From NCBI GenBank assembly GCA_963774745.1, contig CAVZGE010000007.1, positions 124,001 to 188,000 on the forward strand: 64,000 nucleotides of DNA, given 5' to 3'. Below are positions 1-8,494 of the stretch, piece by piece. Each line of letters begins with the position of its first letter. Within the stretch, counting starts at the first letter, position 1. The notes beneath the pieces are model-generated. The model was not told where the DNA came from and made no database searches. It worked only from the letters and a program-made list of their open reading frames with translations. A program made the translations under genes and the position numbers. This DNA comes from Prado023 sp963774745. GTDB taxonomy: Bacteria > Actinomycetota > Actinomycetes > S36-B12 > CAIYMF01.

Positions 1-5
1 GCGAC

Positions 6-935
6 ATGGTGGCCCGGGCCCTGGAGTACACCGAGCTGGGAACCTCGGCCCAGCGGATCCTGGCGCGGTCGCACCTGTCCGACGGGATCGAGGAGTTCAC
101 CGTCCAGTCCCCGCTGATCGCCGCGGCCGCCCAGGCCGGGCAGTTCGTCCGCCTGCTGCCCCGCCCCGACGGCGAGCTGATCCCGCTCACGCTGGCCGAC
201 TGGGACGTCGAGGCCGGCACGATCTGCCTGGTCGTGCAGGGGGTCGGGACCAGCAGCATCGAGATCAACGCCATGGAGGTCGGCGATTCGTTCACCGGCA
301 TCGCCGGTCCGCTGGGTCGTCCCAGCGACATCCACTCGTACGCCGCCGACGAGACGGTCGTCTTCACAGCCGGGGGCCTCGGGCTGCCGCCGGTGTACCC
401 GATCATGCGCGAGCACCTGCGGCACGGGAACCATGTCACGCTGATCTCGGGGTTCCGCAGTGCGGGCCTGATGTTCTGGACCGCACCCGACGAGCGGGTC
501 GGGCGGCTGCAGGCCGAGTTCGGCGACCAGCTGGACGTCGTCTACACGACCAACGACGGCTCGTTCGGGGTCCCCGGGTTCGTGACCGGGCCGCTGGAGG
601 AGATGCTCGAGGCCAACCAGCGCGGCGAGGGCCGACGAGTGGCCGAGGTGGTCACCATCGGCCCGCCGATGATGATGCGTGCCGTCAGCGACCTGAGCAT
701 GCGCTTCGGCACCCCGTGCGTGGCCAGCCTGAACTCGATCATGGTCGACGCCACCGGCATGTGCGGGGCGTGCATGGTCCCGGTCGTCATCGACGGGAAG
801 ATGATCCGCAAGCACGCGTGCATCGACGGCCCGGAGATCGACTCGCACATCATCGACTGGGACAAGTTCCTGCCGCGGTTCGGCCAGTTCCGCGCACAGG
901 AGGCGGCCAGCCGCACCGCCCACGGGCTGGCCTGA
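6..935 (+). CDS. NfnA/SudB-like FAD/NAD-binding oxidoreductase subunit (ferredoxin-NADP reductase alpha-like)
   Basis: A 309-residue flavoprotein of the sulfide dehydrogenase / NfnA / PyrK group, which passes electrons between NAD(P)H, FAD and a small [2Fe-2S] cluster. The first half fits an FAD-binding beta-barrel (AGQFVRLLPRP near residues 45-55) and the second a nucleotide-binding domain (TAGGLGLPPVYPI near 122-134). The C-terminal cluster loop is clear: DATGMCGAC with C253 and C256, then C272 in KHACIDGPE. The family binds this cluster with three Cys and an Asp, and an Asp sits just ahead of C253. The start is 5 bases from the window edge and the first 20 or so residues do not look like the family, so the true start may differ or lie upstream. 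The usual partner (NfnB, glutamate-synthase-like) is not downstream; it could lie to the left. The following genes look unrelated. Confidence 0.85.
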   Translation: MVARALEYTELGTSAQRILARSHLSDGIEEFTVQSPLIAAAAQAGQFVRLLPRPDGELIPLTLADWDVEAGTICLVVQGVGTSSIEINAMEVGDSFTGIAGPLGRPSDIHSYAADETVVFTAGGLGLPPVYPIMREHLRHGNHVTLISGFRSAGLMFWTAPDERVGRLQAEFGDQLDVVYTTNDGSFGVPGFVTGPLEEMLEANQRGEGRRVAEVVTIGPPMMMRAVSDLSMRFGTPCVASLNSIMVDATGMCGACMVPVVIDGKMIRKHACIDGPEIDSHIIDWDKFLPRFGQFRAQEAASRTAHGLA

Positions 936-1031
936 CCGGACCGGCGCACACTCCGAGGCGGGATTCGTGCGGACGGGGCGGGACGGTCACAATGGGCGTA
1001 TACCGCCACCGTCGGGTCTCCAGGGGGTCCC

Positions 1032-1433
1032 ATGGGCATCACGTCACTAGGCAGCGTCGCCGGCCTTGCATCCGGGCTGGCCGACCGCGCCGTGGACGCC
1101 TACCGCACGCGGCTCGAGGCCCAGGTCCAGCGCCGACGGGCCGACAACCTCGGCCTGAGCATGCTGGTCAACGCCTCGCTGGCCGCGGTCGGGATGGCCG
1201 TCGACGTCGTCGCCCTCCAGGTGCGCGTCCACGCGCTGCAGCAGGCGCTCGACGAGGCGGTCGCTGCCGGGGACCTCGAGTCGGCCGAGCAGCTGCGCGG
1301 TGAGCAGGTGCGGCTCCTCACGGAGCCCCAGGCCTCCGCCCGGCTCATGGCGACCCTGTCCGAGTACATCCCGGTCGTGCTGGCAGGGCAGAGCGGCCGG
1401 GACGGACGGGTGATCGAGGGCGACGTCGTCTGA
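1032..1433 (+). CDS. Hypothetical protein, 133 aa
   Basis: I do not recognise this family. The ATG follows AGGGGGTCCC, an acceptable ribosome site. The protein is mainly helical: an N-terminal segment with alternating charge (residues 15-40, DAYRTRLEAQVQRRRA), a short hydrophobic stretch (SMLVNASLAAVGMAVDVVAL, 42-62) that could be a membrane helix or a buried core helix, then a Leu/Gln/Glu-rich helix (66-105) with coiled-coil character. No cysteines or catalytic motifs are visible. It stands alone about 95 bases after the flavoprotein and 90 bases before the next gene, with no visible functional link. Confidence 0.6.
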   Translation: MGITSLGSVAGLASGLADRAVDAYRTRLEAQVQRRRADNLGLSMLVNASLAAVGMAVDVVALQVRVHALQQALDEAVAAGDLESAEQLRGEQVRLLTEPQASARLMATLSEYIPVVLAGQSGRDGRVIEGDVV

Positions 1434-1522
1434 GCGCTGCCCCGGCCTCACGTCGGGCTGCCGATGCGCCGATACAGCCCACGGGGCACCTCGCGGTGGT
1501 GCCGACGGGAGGTGGCTGATCG

Positions 1523-2206
1523 GTGGTCACACCCCCCGGCGCGAGCATCGCACTGGTCGGCCTCGGCACGCAGTCGCTCGGTGCGCGCAGCTACCTCGTC
1601 ATCGGGCTGCTGGCGTGGCTGGTGTGGCTGGCCGTCCGCGCGTACGTCCACGGAACACGTCCGGTCGTCACGCTCGCCGTCGTCCTGACCCTCCTGCTCC
1701 CCGCGCTGTGGACCGAGATCCGCTGGCTGCGCGTCCAGGCCGCCGCCACCACGGCCGTCCAGGAGCTGACCGGCAACCCCGCGGCCAGCGTCGCGTGCCA
1801 GCGCGCACTCGCCACGCTCCTGTGGGCCGGGGCCGACCTGGGTCGGGTGCAGTGGGATGAGCCGGATCGGGCCTGGCTGACGCTGGAGACCTGCCAGCAC
1901 CTCGGCAGCTGGTACCGCTCGGAGGGCACCGCCCCCACCCTCGACGAGGCCATCGCGGTGCACGTGCTCACCCACGAGGCCATGCACGTCGACGGTGAGC
2001 GGACCGAGTCCACGACGGAGTGCCGAGCGCTGCAGCAGGACGCCCGGACGGTCGTCCTGCTCGGGGGAACGGCCGATCAGGGACAGGCCCTGGCCCGTCG
2101 CATCCTCGACGAGGTGTACCCGAGGATGGCTGACGAGTACCGCTCCTCGGAGTGCCGCCCAGGCGGCGCCCTGGACCGGACCCCAGATGACGGCACCTGG
2201 CCCTGA
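1523..2206 (+). CDS. Membrane-anchored protein with an HExxH motif, putative zinc peptidase-like
   Basis: The GTG start follows a good ribosome site (GGGAGG about 9 bases upstream). The 227-residue product opens with two hydrophobic segments (about residues 15-33 and 45-62), then an exported or cytoplasmic domain of about 150 residues. That domain carries THEAMHVDGERTE (about 152-164), a zinc-metallopeptidase-like HEAMH followed by acidic residues and a Cys (TTECRAL), with further Cys residues. HExxH followed by E and C about 10-15 residues later recurs in small uncharacterised actinobacterial membrane proteins; activity is unproven. No neighbour suggests a substrate. The stop is followed by the tandem-repeat intergenic region. 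Confidence 0.6.
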   Translation: MVTPPGASIALVGLGTQSLGARSYLVIGLLAWLVWLAVRAYVHGTRPVVTLAVVLTLLLPALWTEIRWLRVQAAATTAVQELTGNPAASVACQRALATLLWAGADLGRVQWDEPDRAWLTLETCQHLGSWYRSEGTAPTLDEAIAVHVLTHEAMHVDGERTESTTECRALQQDARTVVLLGGTADQGQALARRILDEVYPRMADEYRSSECRPGGALDRTPDDGTWP

Positions 2207-2243
2207 CCCCCGCCCACCCAGCCGCCAACCCGCCAGCCCTCCG

Positions 2244-2305
2244 CGATTGGTCCGGATCTCGGAGCAACCGTCCTCGATTGGTCCGGATCTCGGAGCGATC
2301 GTGCT
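2244..2305. repeat. Two tandem 31-bp direct repeats in intergenic DNA
   Basis: Two copies of a 31-bp unit lie head to tail at 2244-2274 and 2275-2305. The first 22 bases of each (CGATTGGTCCGGATCTCGGA and the next two bases) are identical; the remaining nine differ at three positions. They occupy the start of the 252-bp gap between the HExxH protein and the SDR gene and run directly into the 60-bp repeat pair. No coding function is evident. Confidence 0.9.
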
Positions 2306-2418
2306 CGCGAAAGCGGACGAATCCGGGATCGGGCCGCGCGATGGCGGACCGGCTGGATCCGGCCTCGCGAAAGCGGACGAAACCGGGATCGGGCCGCGCG
2401 ATGGCGGACCGGCTGGAT
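2304..2418. repeat. Two direct repeats of 55 bp at exact 60-bp period
   Basis: Copies at 2304-2358 and 2364-2418 match at 54 of 55 positions (only 2322/2382 differ, T versus A). Each begins CTCGCGAAAGCGGACGAA and ends GGACCGGCTGGAT. The period is exactly 60 bp, so a reading frame would stay in phase through both, but no convincing start or protein is seen. The second copy ends 40 bases before the chosen GTG of the SDR gene, so it may lie in that gene's leader. Confidence 0.9.
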
Positions 2419-2458
2419 GGGCCATGGGGTGGGCCGGCGGCGTGGGCCTGGGGCTAGC

Positions 2459-3259
2459 GTGACTCCCGTGAGGCCGTTCTCGTTGTCCGGACGCACCGCC
2501 CTGGTCACCGGGGCGGGCAGTCCCACGGGAATCGGGGTCGCCACCGCACGGCTGTTGGCAACCATGGGCGCGACCGTGTGGCTGACCGCGACCACGGACC
2601 GCGTGCACGACCGTGCCGCCGAGCTGCGGGCCGAGGGGGTCGCCGCCGATTCGCTGGTCGCCGACCTCACCGACCCGGAGGAGGCGGCGGCCACCGTCCG
2701 GGCAGCGGCCGCCGCGGACGGGCTGCACATCGTGGTCAACAACGCGGGGATGGCCAGTGTCGGGATGGCCAACCCCGCGGCAGAGGCCGGCGACCTCGCG
2801 ACCATGCCCCTGCGGACCTGGCACGACGGGCTCGCCCGGAACCTGGACACAGCCTTCCTCGTCACCCGCGCCGCGATCCCGCACCTGCGTGCCGCGGGCT
2901 GGGGCCGGATCGTCATGGTGGCCTCCGTGACCGGTCCGATGATGGCCATGCGCTCGGAGCCCGTCTACGCCGCTGCGAAGGCGGGGATGGTCGGGCTGAT
3001 GCGCGCCCTGGCCGTGGACCTCGCGCGCGATGGGATCACCGTGAACGCCGTCGCTCCCGGCTGGATCGCCACCGGCTCGCAGCTGCCCCACGAGGTGCGC
3101 GAGGGCCAGCACACTCCCGTAGGGCGCAGCGGCCGGCCCGACGAGGTGGCGGCGGGCGTCGCATGGTTCGCCTCCGAGCAGGCGTCCTACTGCACCGGGC
3201 AGCTGCTGGTCGTCGACGGGGCCGCGGGGATCGCCGAGGAGCGCGCCCTACCCCGATGA
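2459..3259 (+). CDS. SDR family NAD(P)-dependent oxidoreductase
   Basis: A short-chain dehydrogenase/reductase of about 266 residues, FabG-like. It shows a cofactor loop TGAGSPTGIG (two residues longer than the classical TGxxxGIG), the NNAG motif, the catalytic Ser in MVASVTG, and the YAAAKAG active-site Tyr and Lys. The C-terminal part (RSGRPDEVAAGVAWFASEQA ... GQLLVVDGA) is typical of 3-oxoacyl-ACP-reductase-like SDRs. An ATG further upstream (2417) is open but falls inside the intergenic repeat, so I place the start at the GTG at 2459, giving a normal N-terminus (MTPVRPFSLSGRTALVTG). The substrate cannot be told from sequence. Confidence 0.88.
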   Translation: MTPVRPFSLSGRTALVTGAGSPTGIGVATARLLATMGATVWLTATTDRVHDRAAELRAEGVAADSLVADLTDPEEAAATVRAAAAADGLHIVVNNAGMASVGMANPAAEAGDLATMPLRTWHDGLARNLDTAFLVTRAAIPHLRAAGWGRIVMVASVTGPMMAMRSEPVYAAAKAGMVGLMRALAVDLARDGITVNAVAPGWIATGSQLPHEVREGQHTPVGRSGRPDEVAAGVAWFASEQASYCTGQLLVVDGAAGIAEERALPR

Positions 3260-3367
3260 GCCTCACGAACGACACGGGTGGCCGGGAGTTGACGATCGAG
3301 TCAGGACGCGTCAGGTCCCGCCGCGCACCCACCCTCTCCGCGGCCCCCGTGCGGTAGTTTCGACCCC

Positions 3368-4084
3368 GTGCCCGTCGCTGTCCCCATCGTCGCCGGGACC
3401 GCCATCCGGGGGGTGGCGGCCACCGTCATGATGCGCTCGGTGCTCGAGCGGCATCCCAACGCGTTCCTGATCACCCTCGCCCACTTCGGCGTCGCCATGG
3501 CCCTGGATCGCTCCCAGGAGCACATCCACGCCGACATCGAGGCGGGGCTCGAGGCCCAGGGCCGCGAGCCGGGCTCGCCGGTCGTCCTCGTCGGGCACTC
3601 CCAGGGCGGGCTGGCCTGCCTGCGCTACGCCGTCGACCACCAGGACCAGGTCAAGCACGTGATCAGCGTCGGCGCCCCGTGGCGCGGATCACTGAGTGCC
3701 CAGCGGATCTCCCGGCTCTTCTCCTGGACCGGTCGCAACCTGACCCCCGCCCTGAGCGACATGGCCGAGGGCTCGCCGTTCCTGACCGCCCTGCACGCGG
3801 ACGTCCCGGCGATCGCCGACCGGATCACCAACATCTACAGCACCCACGAGCTGTTCATCCAGCCCTACATCAACGCCCACATGGACGTGCCCGGCGTGGA
3901 GAACGTCCTGATCGCCACCGAGGACGAGTACCGCCGGCACCTGCGCGCGTTCCCGGAGCTCGAGGCCGACGACCACATCCTCGGCCGGGTCACGCACCTG
4001 GGCGAGATGAGCTCCCCCGAGGTCCGCTCGCGGATCTGGGCCAAGGTCGATGAGGTGACCGAGCAGGTCCGCCGCGGGCAGTGA
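3368..4084 (+). CDS. Alpha/beta hydrolase (lipase/esterase-like)
   Basis: A 238-residue alpha/beta hydrolase. The nucleophile elbow is VLVGHSQGGLACLRYAVD (about residues 77-94), followed by the SVGAPWRGS strand-turn common in lipase-like members; a late His in DDHILGRVTHLGE is a candidate for the catalytic triad. The N-terminus is hydrophobic (VAVPIVAGTAIRGVAATVMM) and could act as a signal or anchor. The GTG start has no strong ribosome site, but a -10-like TAGTTT lies 7 bases upstream, so the message may be leaderless. It converges on the acyltransferase gene with a 2-base gap, so the two 3' ends probably share termination. Confidence 0.8.
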   Translation: MPVAVPIVAGTAIRGVAATVMMRSVLERHPNAFLITLAHFGVAMALDRSQEHIHADIEAGLEAQGREPGSPVVLVGHSQGGLACLRYAVDHQDQVKHVISVGAPWRGSLSAQRISRLFSWTGRNLTPALSDMAEGSPFLTALHADVPAIADRITNIYSTHELFIQPYINAHMDVPGVENVLIATEDEYRRHLRAFPELEADDHILGRVTHLGEMSSPEVRSRIWAKVDEVTEQVRRGQ

Positions 4085-4086
4085 GC

Positions 4087-4902
4087 TCAGGACCCCGCAT
4101 CCGGGCGCGACCGACCCCGGGCGCGGTGCCTCTCGGCCTTGACGTCCTGCGCGTAGGTGTCCACGTAGGTCTGCCCCCCCAGGGCCAGGAGCGCGTCGCG
4201 GACGATGCCGGTCAGCTGCTCGGCATCCATCGTGCGCGCGTCGACCGGCAGCCGGTCCGAGACGCGGACCCGCACCCGGATGCGCCGCGGCGCGCGATGG
4301 TTCTCGTACGTCGTGGTGACCACGTGCACCGGAACGTCGGGGTTGGCCTGCAGGAGCGGGATCATGATCCGCTTGTGGAGCTTGTGCAGCTGCGCAGGGT
4401 CCGGCGAGCGGGTGCCCTCGGGGTAGAGGGCGATCCGCCCGACCCCGCCGCTGCTGCCCAGCGCGTACCGCGACATCTGCATCGCCCATTCCGTGGACGC
4501 CGGATCCCCGCGGCGCAACGGGATCTGCCCCATGAGGCGGAAGAACAGCGACCCGCGGTGCTCGAACCACTCGAGCTTGGTGAACGCGCTGGCCCGCCAC
4601 CAGACCGCGGTCACCACGCACACCGGGTCCATGAAGTGCACGTGGTTGCCGATCAGGATCGCCGGTCCCGGTGCCACACGCTCGGCACCGTCGACCTCGA
4701 CCGCCCAGCGGGCCCGCAGCAGCCGCATCGCGGCGATCGTGGCCCAGTAGGTCCGCGCCCGGCCGGGGCGGCCGATCCGCACGCCCGGGTAGAGCGTTCG
4801 GGCCTCGGCCAGCAGCGCGTCGTAGTCCCGGGTCGCGGCGTCCGGCAGCTCGACCGGTGACGGCTCCGGGATGCCGTCGGGCGACGGGTCGGGACTGTCC
4901 AT
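4087..4902 (-). CDS. PlsC-type lysophospholipid acyltransferase (1-acyl-sn-glycerol-3-phosphate acyltransferase family)
   Basis: A 271-residue membrane-associated acyltransferase that would move an acyl chain from acyl-CoA/ACP to a lysophospholipid or similar alcohol. The family blocks are present in order: ILIGNHVHFMDP (NHx4D catalytic block, about residues 83-95), the middle GQIPLRRGD (about 130), and YPEGTRSPD (substrate block, about 160). The N-terminus is rich in Pro and Asp and not conserved in appearance. A second, more divergent acyltransferase of this superfamily lies at 49321-49905. The gene is divergent from the NERD helicase. Confidence 0.85.
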   Translation of the reverse strand: MDSPDPSPDGIPEPSPVELPDAATRDYDALLAEARTLYPGVRIGRPGRARTYWATIAAMRLLRARWAVEVDGAERVAPGPAILIGNHVHFMDPVCVVTAVWWRASAFTKLEWFEHRGSLFFRLMGQIPLRRGDPASTEWAMQMSRYALGSSGGVGRIALYPEGTRSPDPAQLHKLHKRIMIPLLQANPDVPVHVVTTTYENHRAPRRIRVRVRVSDRLPVDARTMDAEQLTGIVRDALLALGGQTYVDTYAQDVKAERHRARGRSRPDAGS

Positions 4903-4998
4903 GGGGAGATTCTGCCCTGCGTGGGCGGTAGCCTGCCGGACCAGTGGGCACCTCCGGCGCCAGGCCGGACGATGGACCGCGAACCGAGGAGGTCACCG

Positions 4999-6651
4999 AT
5001 GCCCGCCCGCTGCCTGCCGGAGCGCCCGAGGTTCAGGTCGCGTGCCGAGAAGGTGGCCTTCCACGCCCTGGCCGGCAAGCTGCGCGATGTCGACGTGCTG
5101 CTGGCCAACGTCCGGTTCACCGGCCTCGACGGCGACTGGGAGGTCGACCTGGTCGTCGGCATGCCCGATGCGGGGTTCGCCGCCATCGAGGTCAAGGGCG
5201 GGCACGTGTGGCGCGAGTCCGGCTCGTGGTGGCAGCAGACCCCGCAGGGGAAGAGGGCGATCGACCTCGAGGACCAGGCGACCTCCGGAAAGTACCTGCT
5301 GCGCCGCTACCTGAAGCGGCACGCAGGGTGGACGCACGGCGACGTGCGCATGATCCACATGGTGATCCTCCCCGACAGCGAGCTCGGCCCGGAGGACCCC
5401 TCCCCCGGCCTGCCACGGAAGTGGATCATCGACCGCACCGAGCTCCCCGACGCCGCCGGACGGATCTTCGACCTGCTCACGGGCCCGCTGCGCAACGAGC
5501 CCTCGACCCTGCCGGGGATCGAGGTCGTCGACGATGCGGCGCAGATCCTGGGCGGCCGCGGTGACCGGCAGGCCGAGCTCGCCGGCATGCTGGCGGTTCG
5601 CAGCGACCACGTGGACCGGCTCACCGAGGACCAGTACCACGTGCTCGACGTCGCCCGCCGGATCCCCCGCGTCGAGGTGATCGGCGGACCCGGGACCGGC
5701 AAGACCTGGCTGGCCATCGAGCAGGCGCGGCGCTGGGCGGCGCAGGGGCAGAAGGTGGCCCTGGTGTGCTACTCCCGCGGCCTGTCCACCTGGATCGCGC
5801 GCCGCGTCGCGCACTGGCCCAAGGCCCAGCGCCGCAACGTCCGCGTGCGCACCTACCACGCCCTGGGCGTGGAGTGGGGCGTGGAGATCGGTGCCGCCCG
5901 CGACCAGGAGTACTGGGACGTCACGATGCCCGCGCAGATGACCGAGCTGGCCCTGGCCCTCCCCGACGAGCAGCGCTTCGACGCCCTGATCGTCGACGAG
6001 GCGCAGGACTGCCCCGACGCGTGGTGGCCCTCGCTGCTGGCCTCCCTGCGCGACCCGGACCACGCCCGGATCGCGGTGTTCGCCGACGAGCAGCAGCGGA
6101 TCTTCGACCGCGACGACCGTCCCGACCTCGGCCTGGTCCCCCTGACCCTGGACGCCAACCTGCGCAACAGCCGCCAGATCGGCGACGTGTTCTCCCCCCT
6201 GGCCGGCGACGCCCCCACCCTGCTGGGCGGCGAGGGGCCCCCGGTCCGGTTCATCCAGTGCGCTGCGGCGGAGGCCATGGAGACCGCCGACGACGCCGCG
6301 GTCGAGCTCCTCGAGCAGGGCTGGGACCCGCAGGACGTGGCCCTGCTGACCACCCACCACCGTCACCCGGAGCAGGCGAACCGAGTCGCCCTCGACGGCC
6401 GCGACGGCTACTGGGACTCCTTCTGGGACGGCACGGACCTGTTCTTCGCCACCGTTGCGTCATTCAAGGGCCTCGAGCGACCGGCGATCGTCCTGGCCGT
6501 GGACGGGTTCCGCGACAGCTCCACGGCTGCCGAGATCCTCTACGTCGGGCTGTCACGCGCCCGCGACCAGCTCATCGTGTGCGGGGACATCGACATGATC
6601 CGCACCGCCGCCGGTGACACGGTCGCCGATCGGCTCCTCGGCCGGGGGTGA
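4999..6651 (+). CDS. NERD-domain superfamily I helicase (UvrD-like)
   Basis: A 550-residue fusion of a nuclease-related domain (NERD, residues about 10-150: RSRAEKVAFHAL, WEVDLVV, AAIEVKGG) and an SF1 helicase core. Walker A is GGPGTGKT (about 229-236), Walker B is LIVDEAQD (about 330-337), and the C-terminal motifs are VASFKGLERPAIVL and LYVGLSRARDQLIVCG. NERD helicases of this kind are widespread in actinobacteria and plasmids and are assumed to act on DNA in repair or defence; the exact role is unknown. I chose the ATG at 4999 because AGGAGGT sits at 4987-4993 with a 5-base spacer; upstream starts at 4921 and 4972 lack this. The NERD motif keeps the Asp and ExK residues of PD-(D/E)XK nucleases. 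Confidence 0.88.
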   Translation: MPARCLPERPRFRSRAEKVAFHALAGKLRDVDVLLANVRFTGLDGDWEVDLVVGMPDAGFAAIEVKGGHVWRESGSWWQQTPQGKRAIDLEDQATSGKYLLRRYLKRHAGWTHGDVRMIHMVILPDSELGPEDPSPGLPRKWIIDRTELPDAAGRIFDLLTGPLRNEPSTLPGIEVVDDAAQILGGRGDRQAELAGMLAVRSDHVDRLTEDQYHVLDVARRIPRVEVIGGPGTGKTWLAIEQARRWAAQGQKVALVCYSRGLSTWIARRVAHWPKAQRRNVRVRTYHALGVEWGVEIGAARDQEYWDVTMPAQMTELALALPDEQRFDALIVDEAQDCPDAWWPSLLASLRDPDHARIAVFADEQQRIFDRDDRPDLGLVPLTLDANLRNSRQIGDVFSPLAGDAPTLLGGEGPPVRFIQCAAAEAMETADDAAVELLEQGWDPQDVALLTTHHRHPEQANRVALDGRDGYWDSFWDGTDLFFATVASFKGLERPAIVLAVDGFRDSSTAAEILYVGLSRARDQLIVCGDIDMIRTAAGDTVADRLLGRG

Positions 6652-6838
6652 GCCCGGGTCCGATGGAGCCCGGCGCGGTTCGGGGGCTGTCCGGTCGTCG
6701 CGCACGTGACGAACGTCTCGCAGATCCCGGGTGCCGGCGTCGGGAACACCAACTACCCTTGGCGAGTTGATTGAACGCGTAACCATCGCGGTCGCCCACC
6801 GCGCGCCAGAGCCGCGTTCCCAAACCCCAGGAGTCCCC

Positions 6839-8404
6839 ATGCCCCCCATCGAGCCGCCGGGCGCTGCGCCCGAGGCACCCACCTCCGACCCGCTGACCGC
6901 GCCGGCAACGGCGGCGGCCCACGACCTCCCGCCGGCCGACCCCCGGCGGTTCAAGGCCCTGGCCGTCATCGCCACCGCCCAGCTGATGATCGTCCTCGAT
7001 GCCTCGATCGTGAACCTGGCGATCCCCAGCGCCTCGGCCGACCTGCAGATCTCCCCCGCTGACGTGCAGTGGATCGTCACCGCCTACACCCTCACCTTCG
7101 GCGGGTTCCTGCTGCTCGGCGGGCGGATCGCGGACTACTGGGGCCGCAAGCGGACCTTCCTCGTCGGCCTCGGCGGGTTCGCCCTGGCCTCCCTCATCGG
7201 CGGGCTGGCACCCAACCTCGGGCTGCTCATCACCGCTCGCGCCCTGCAGGGCGGGTTCGCCGCACTGCTCGCACCGGCGGCCCTGGCCCTGATCAGCGTC
7301 AGCTTCCACGACCCCAAGGAGCGCTCCAAGGCGTTCGGCGTCATCGGCGCGATCTCCGGTGGTGGCGCCGCCCTCGGGCTGCTGCTCGGCGGGGTCCTGA
7401 CCGAGTACTTCTCGTGGCGCTGGTGCCTGGCCGTGAACACGCCGATCGCGATCGTGACCGCCCTGTTCGCCCGCAACCTCGTCACCGAGTCCCGCGCCGG
7501 GGGCAACACCAGCTACGACATCCCCGGGGCGATCACCTCGACCCTGGGCCTGGTCGCCCTCGTCTACGGGTTCACCCAGGCGGCTCCGGAGGGCTTCCAG
7601 GACACCGCCCACTGGACCGATCCGGGCACGCTGGTGTGGTTCGTCGCCGCGGCCGTCCTGCTCGGCGCGTTCCTGGTCATCGAGACCCGGACGGCCAACC
7701 CGCTGCTGCCCCTGCGCATCGTCCGGGAGCGCAACCGCGGTGGCGCCTACCTGTCCTCGCTGATCACCGGCGCGGGACTGTTCGCGATGTTCCTCTTCCT
7801 GGGCCTCTACCTGCAGGTCATCAAGGAGTACACGCCCGTGCAGGCCGGTTTCGCCTTCCTCCCGTTCAGCCTCGGCATCATCGCGGCAGCCGGCATCGCG
7901 GCCAACCTCATGCCCAAGGTCGGGCCCCGACCGCTCATGGTCCCCGGCCTGCTCGTCGCCGCGGGAGGCATGTTCTGGCTGACCCGCCTGACGCCCGAGT
8001 CGGACTACCTGACCGGGGTCCTTCCGCCCATGATCGTCATGAGCGTGGGCATGGCGTTCGTGTTCATCCCGACGGCCACGGTCGCACTGCACGCCGTGGG
8101 CAACCACGACGCCGGCGTGGCCTCGGCGGTCATCAACACCTCGCAGCAGGTCGGCGGCTCGCTCGGCACGGCGCTGATGAACACCGTCGCCGTCACCGCC
8201 ACCTCGGCCTATCTGGCCACCAACGCCGCCCTGGGCGAGGCAGCGCTCCCCGCCGCCCTGACCGAGGGCTACACCCAGGCGTTCATGGTCGGTGGCATCC
8301 TGCTGCTCGTCGCCGCCGTCGTCGTGCTCGTCATGATCCGGATCGGTCCGTCAGCGGCCGCCGAGGAGGACGAGGGCGCCCCCGCGGCGGTCCACTTCGG
8401 CTGA
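6839..8404 (+). CDS. MFS transporter, DHA2 (EmrB/QacA) family, 14 TM
   Basis: A 521-residue drug:proton antiporter-type transporter in the cytoplasmic membrane. After a Pro/Ala-rich N-terminus of about 40 residues comes the first TM with the DHA2 signature LDASIVNLAIPS, then motif A as GGRIADYWGRKRTF. Hydrophobic segments are compatible with 14 helices. The ATG at 6839 has AGGAG at 6829-6833 and a 5-base spacer; an in-frame ATG at 6731 would add 36 unlikely residues. No adjacent TetR/MarR regulator is present. The substrate is unknown. A strong hairpin follows. Confidence 0.9.
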   Translation: MPPIEPPGAAPEAPTSDPLTAPATAAAHDLPPADPRRFKALAVIATAQLMIVLDASIVNLAIPSASADLQISPADVQWIVTAYTLTFGGFLLLGGRIADYWGRKRTFLVGLGGFALASLIGGLAPNLGLLITARALQGGFAALLAPAALALISVSFHDPKERSKAFGVIGAISGGGAALGLLLGGVLTEYFSWRWCLAVNTPIAIVTALFARNLVTESRAGGNTSYDIPGAITSTLGLVALVYGFTQAAPEGFQDTAHWTDPGTLVWFVAAAVLLGAFLVIETRTANPLLPLRIVRERNRGGAYLSSLITGAGLFAMFLFLGLYLQVIKEYTPVQAGFAFLPFSLGIIAAAGIAANLMPKVGPRPLMVPGLLVAAGGMFWLTRLTPESDYLTGVLPPMIVMSVGMAFVFIPTATVALHAVGNHDAGVASAVINTSQQVGGSLGTALMNTVAVTATSAYLATNAALGEAALPAALTEGYTQAFMVGGILLLVAAVVVLVMIRIGPSAAAEEDEGAPAAVHFG

Positions 8405-8421
8405 CCCGACCCGAGCGCAAC

Positions 8422-8460
8422 GGGCCCGGCCACCCGAGGGATCCTCGGATGGCCGGGCCT
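8422..8460. terminator. Bidirectional terminator hairpin
   Basis: An 18-bp stem (8422-8439 against 8443-8460, one mismatch, one G-U) closes a 3-base loop between two convergent genes, the MFS transporter and the secreted protein. There is no T-tract, which is common for actinobacterial terminators. Confidence 0.8.
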
Positions 8461-8494
8461 GTTGGCTGCTGGGGCGGGGTGCCCCACACGGGAC

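Noticed and set aside
2244..2418. CRISPR array
   Set aside because: There are only two copies of each unit, no spacers of regular length, and no cas genes.
1448..3112. Long antisense open frame of 554 codons
   Set aside because: It covers three well-supported + strand genes and the repeats; its protein is Arg/Gly/Pro-rich without any domain, as expected of a GC-rich shadow frame.
4993..6366. Antisense open frame of 457 codons across the NERD helicase
   Set aside because: Composition is that of a shadow frame (Val/Gly/Asp-rich) and the opposite strand encodes clear helicase motifs.
6650..6675. Terminator after the NERD helicase
   Set aside because: GCCCGGG and CCCGGC segments pair only with a bulge; not convincing.
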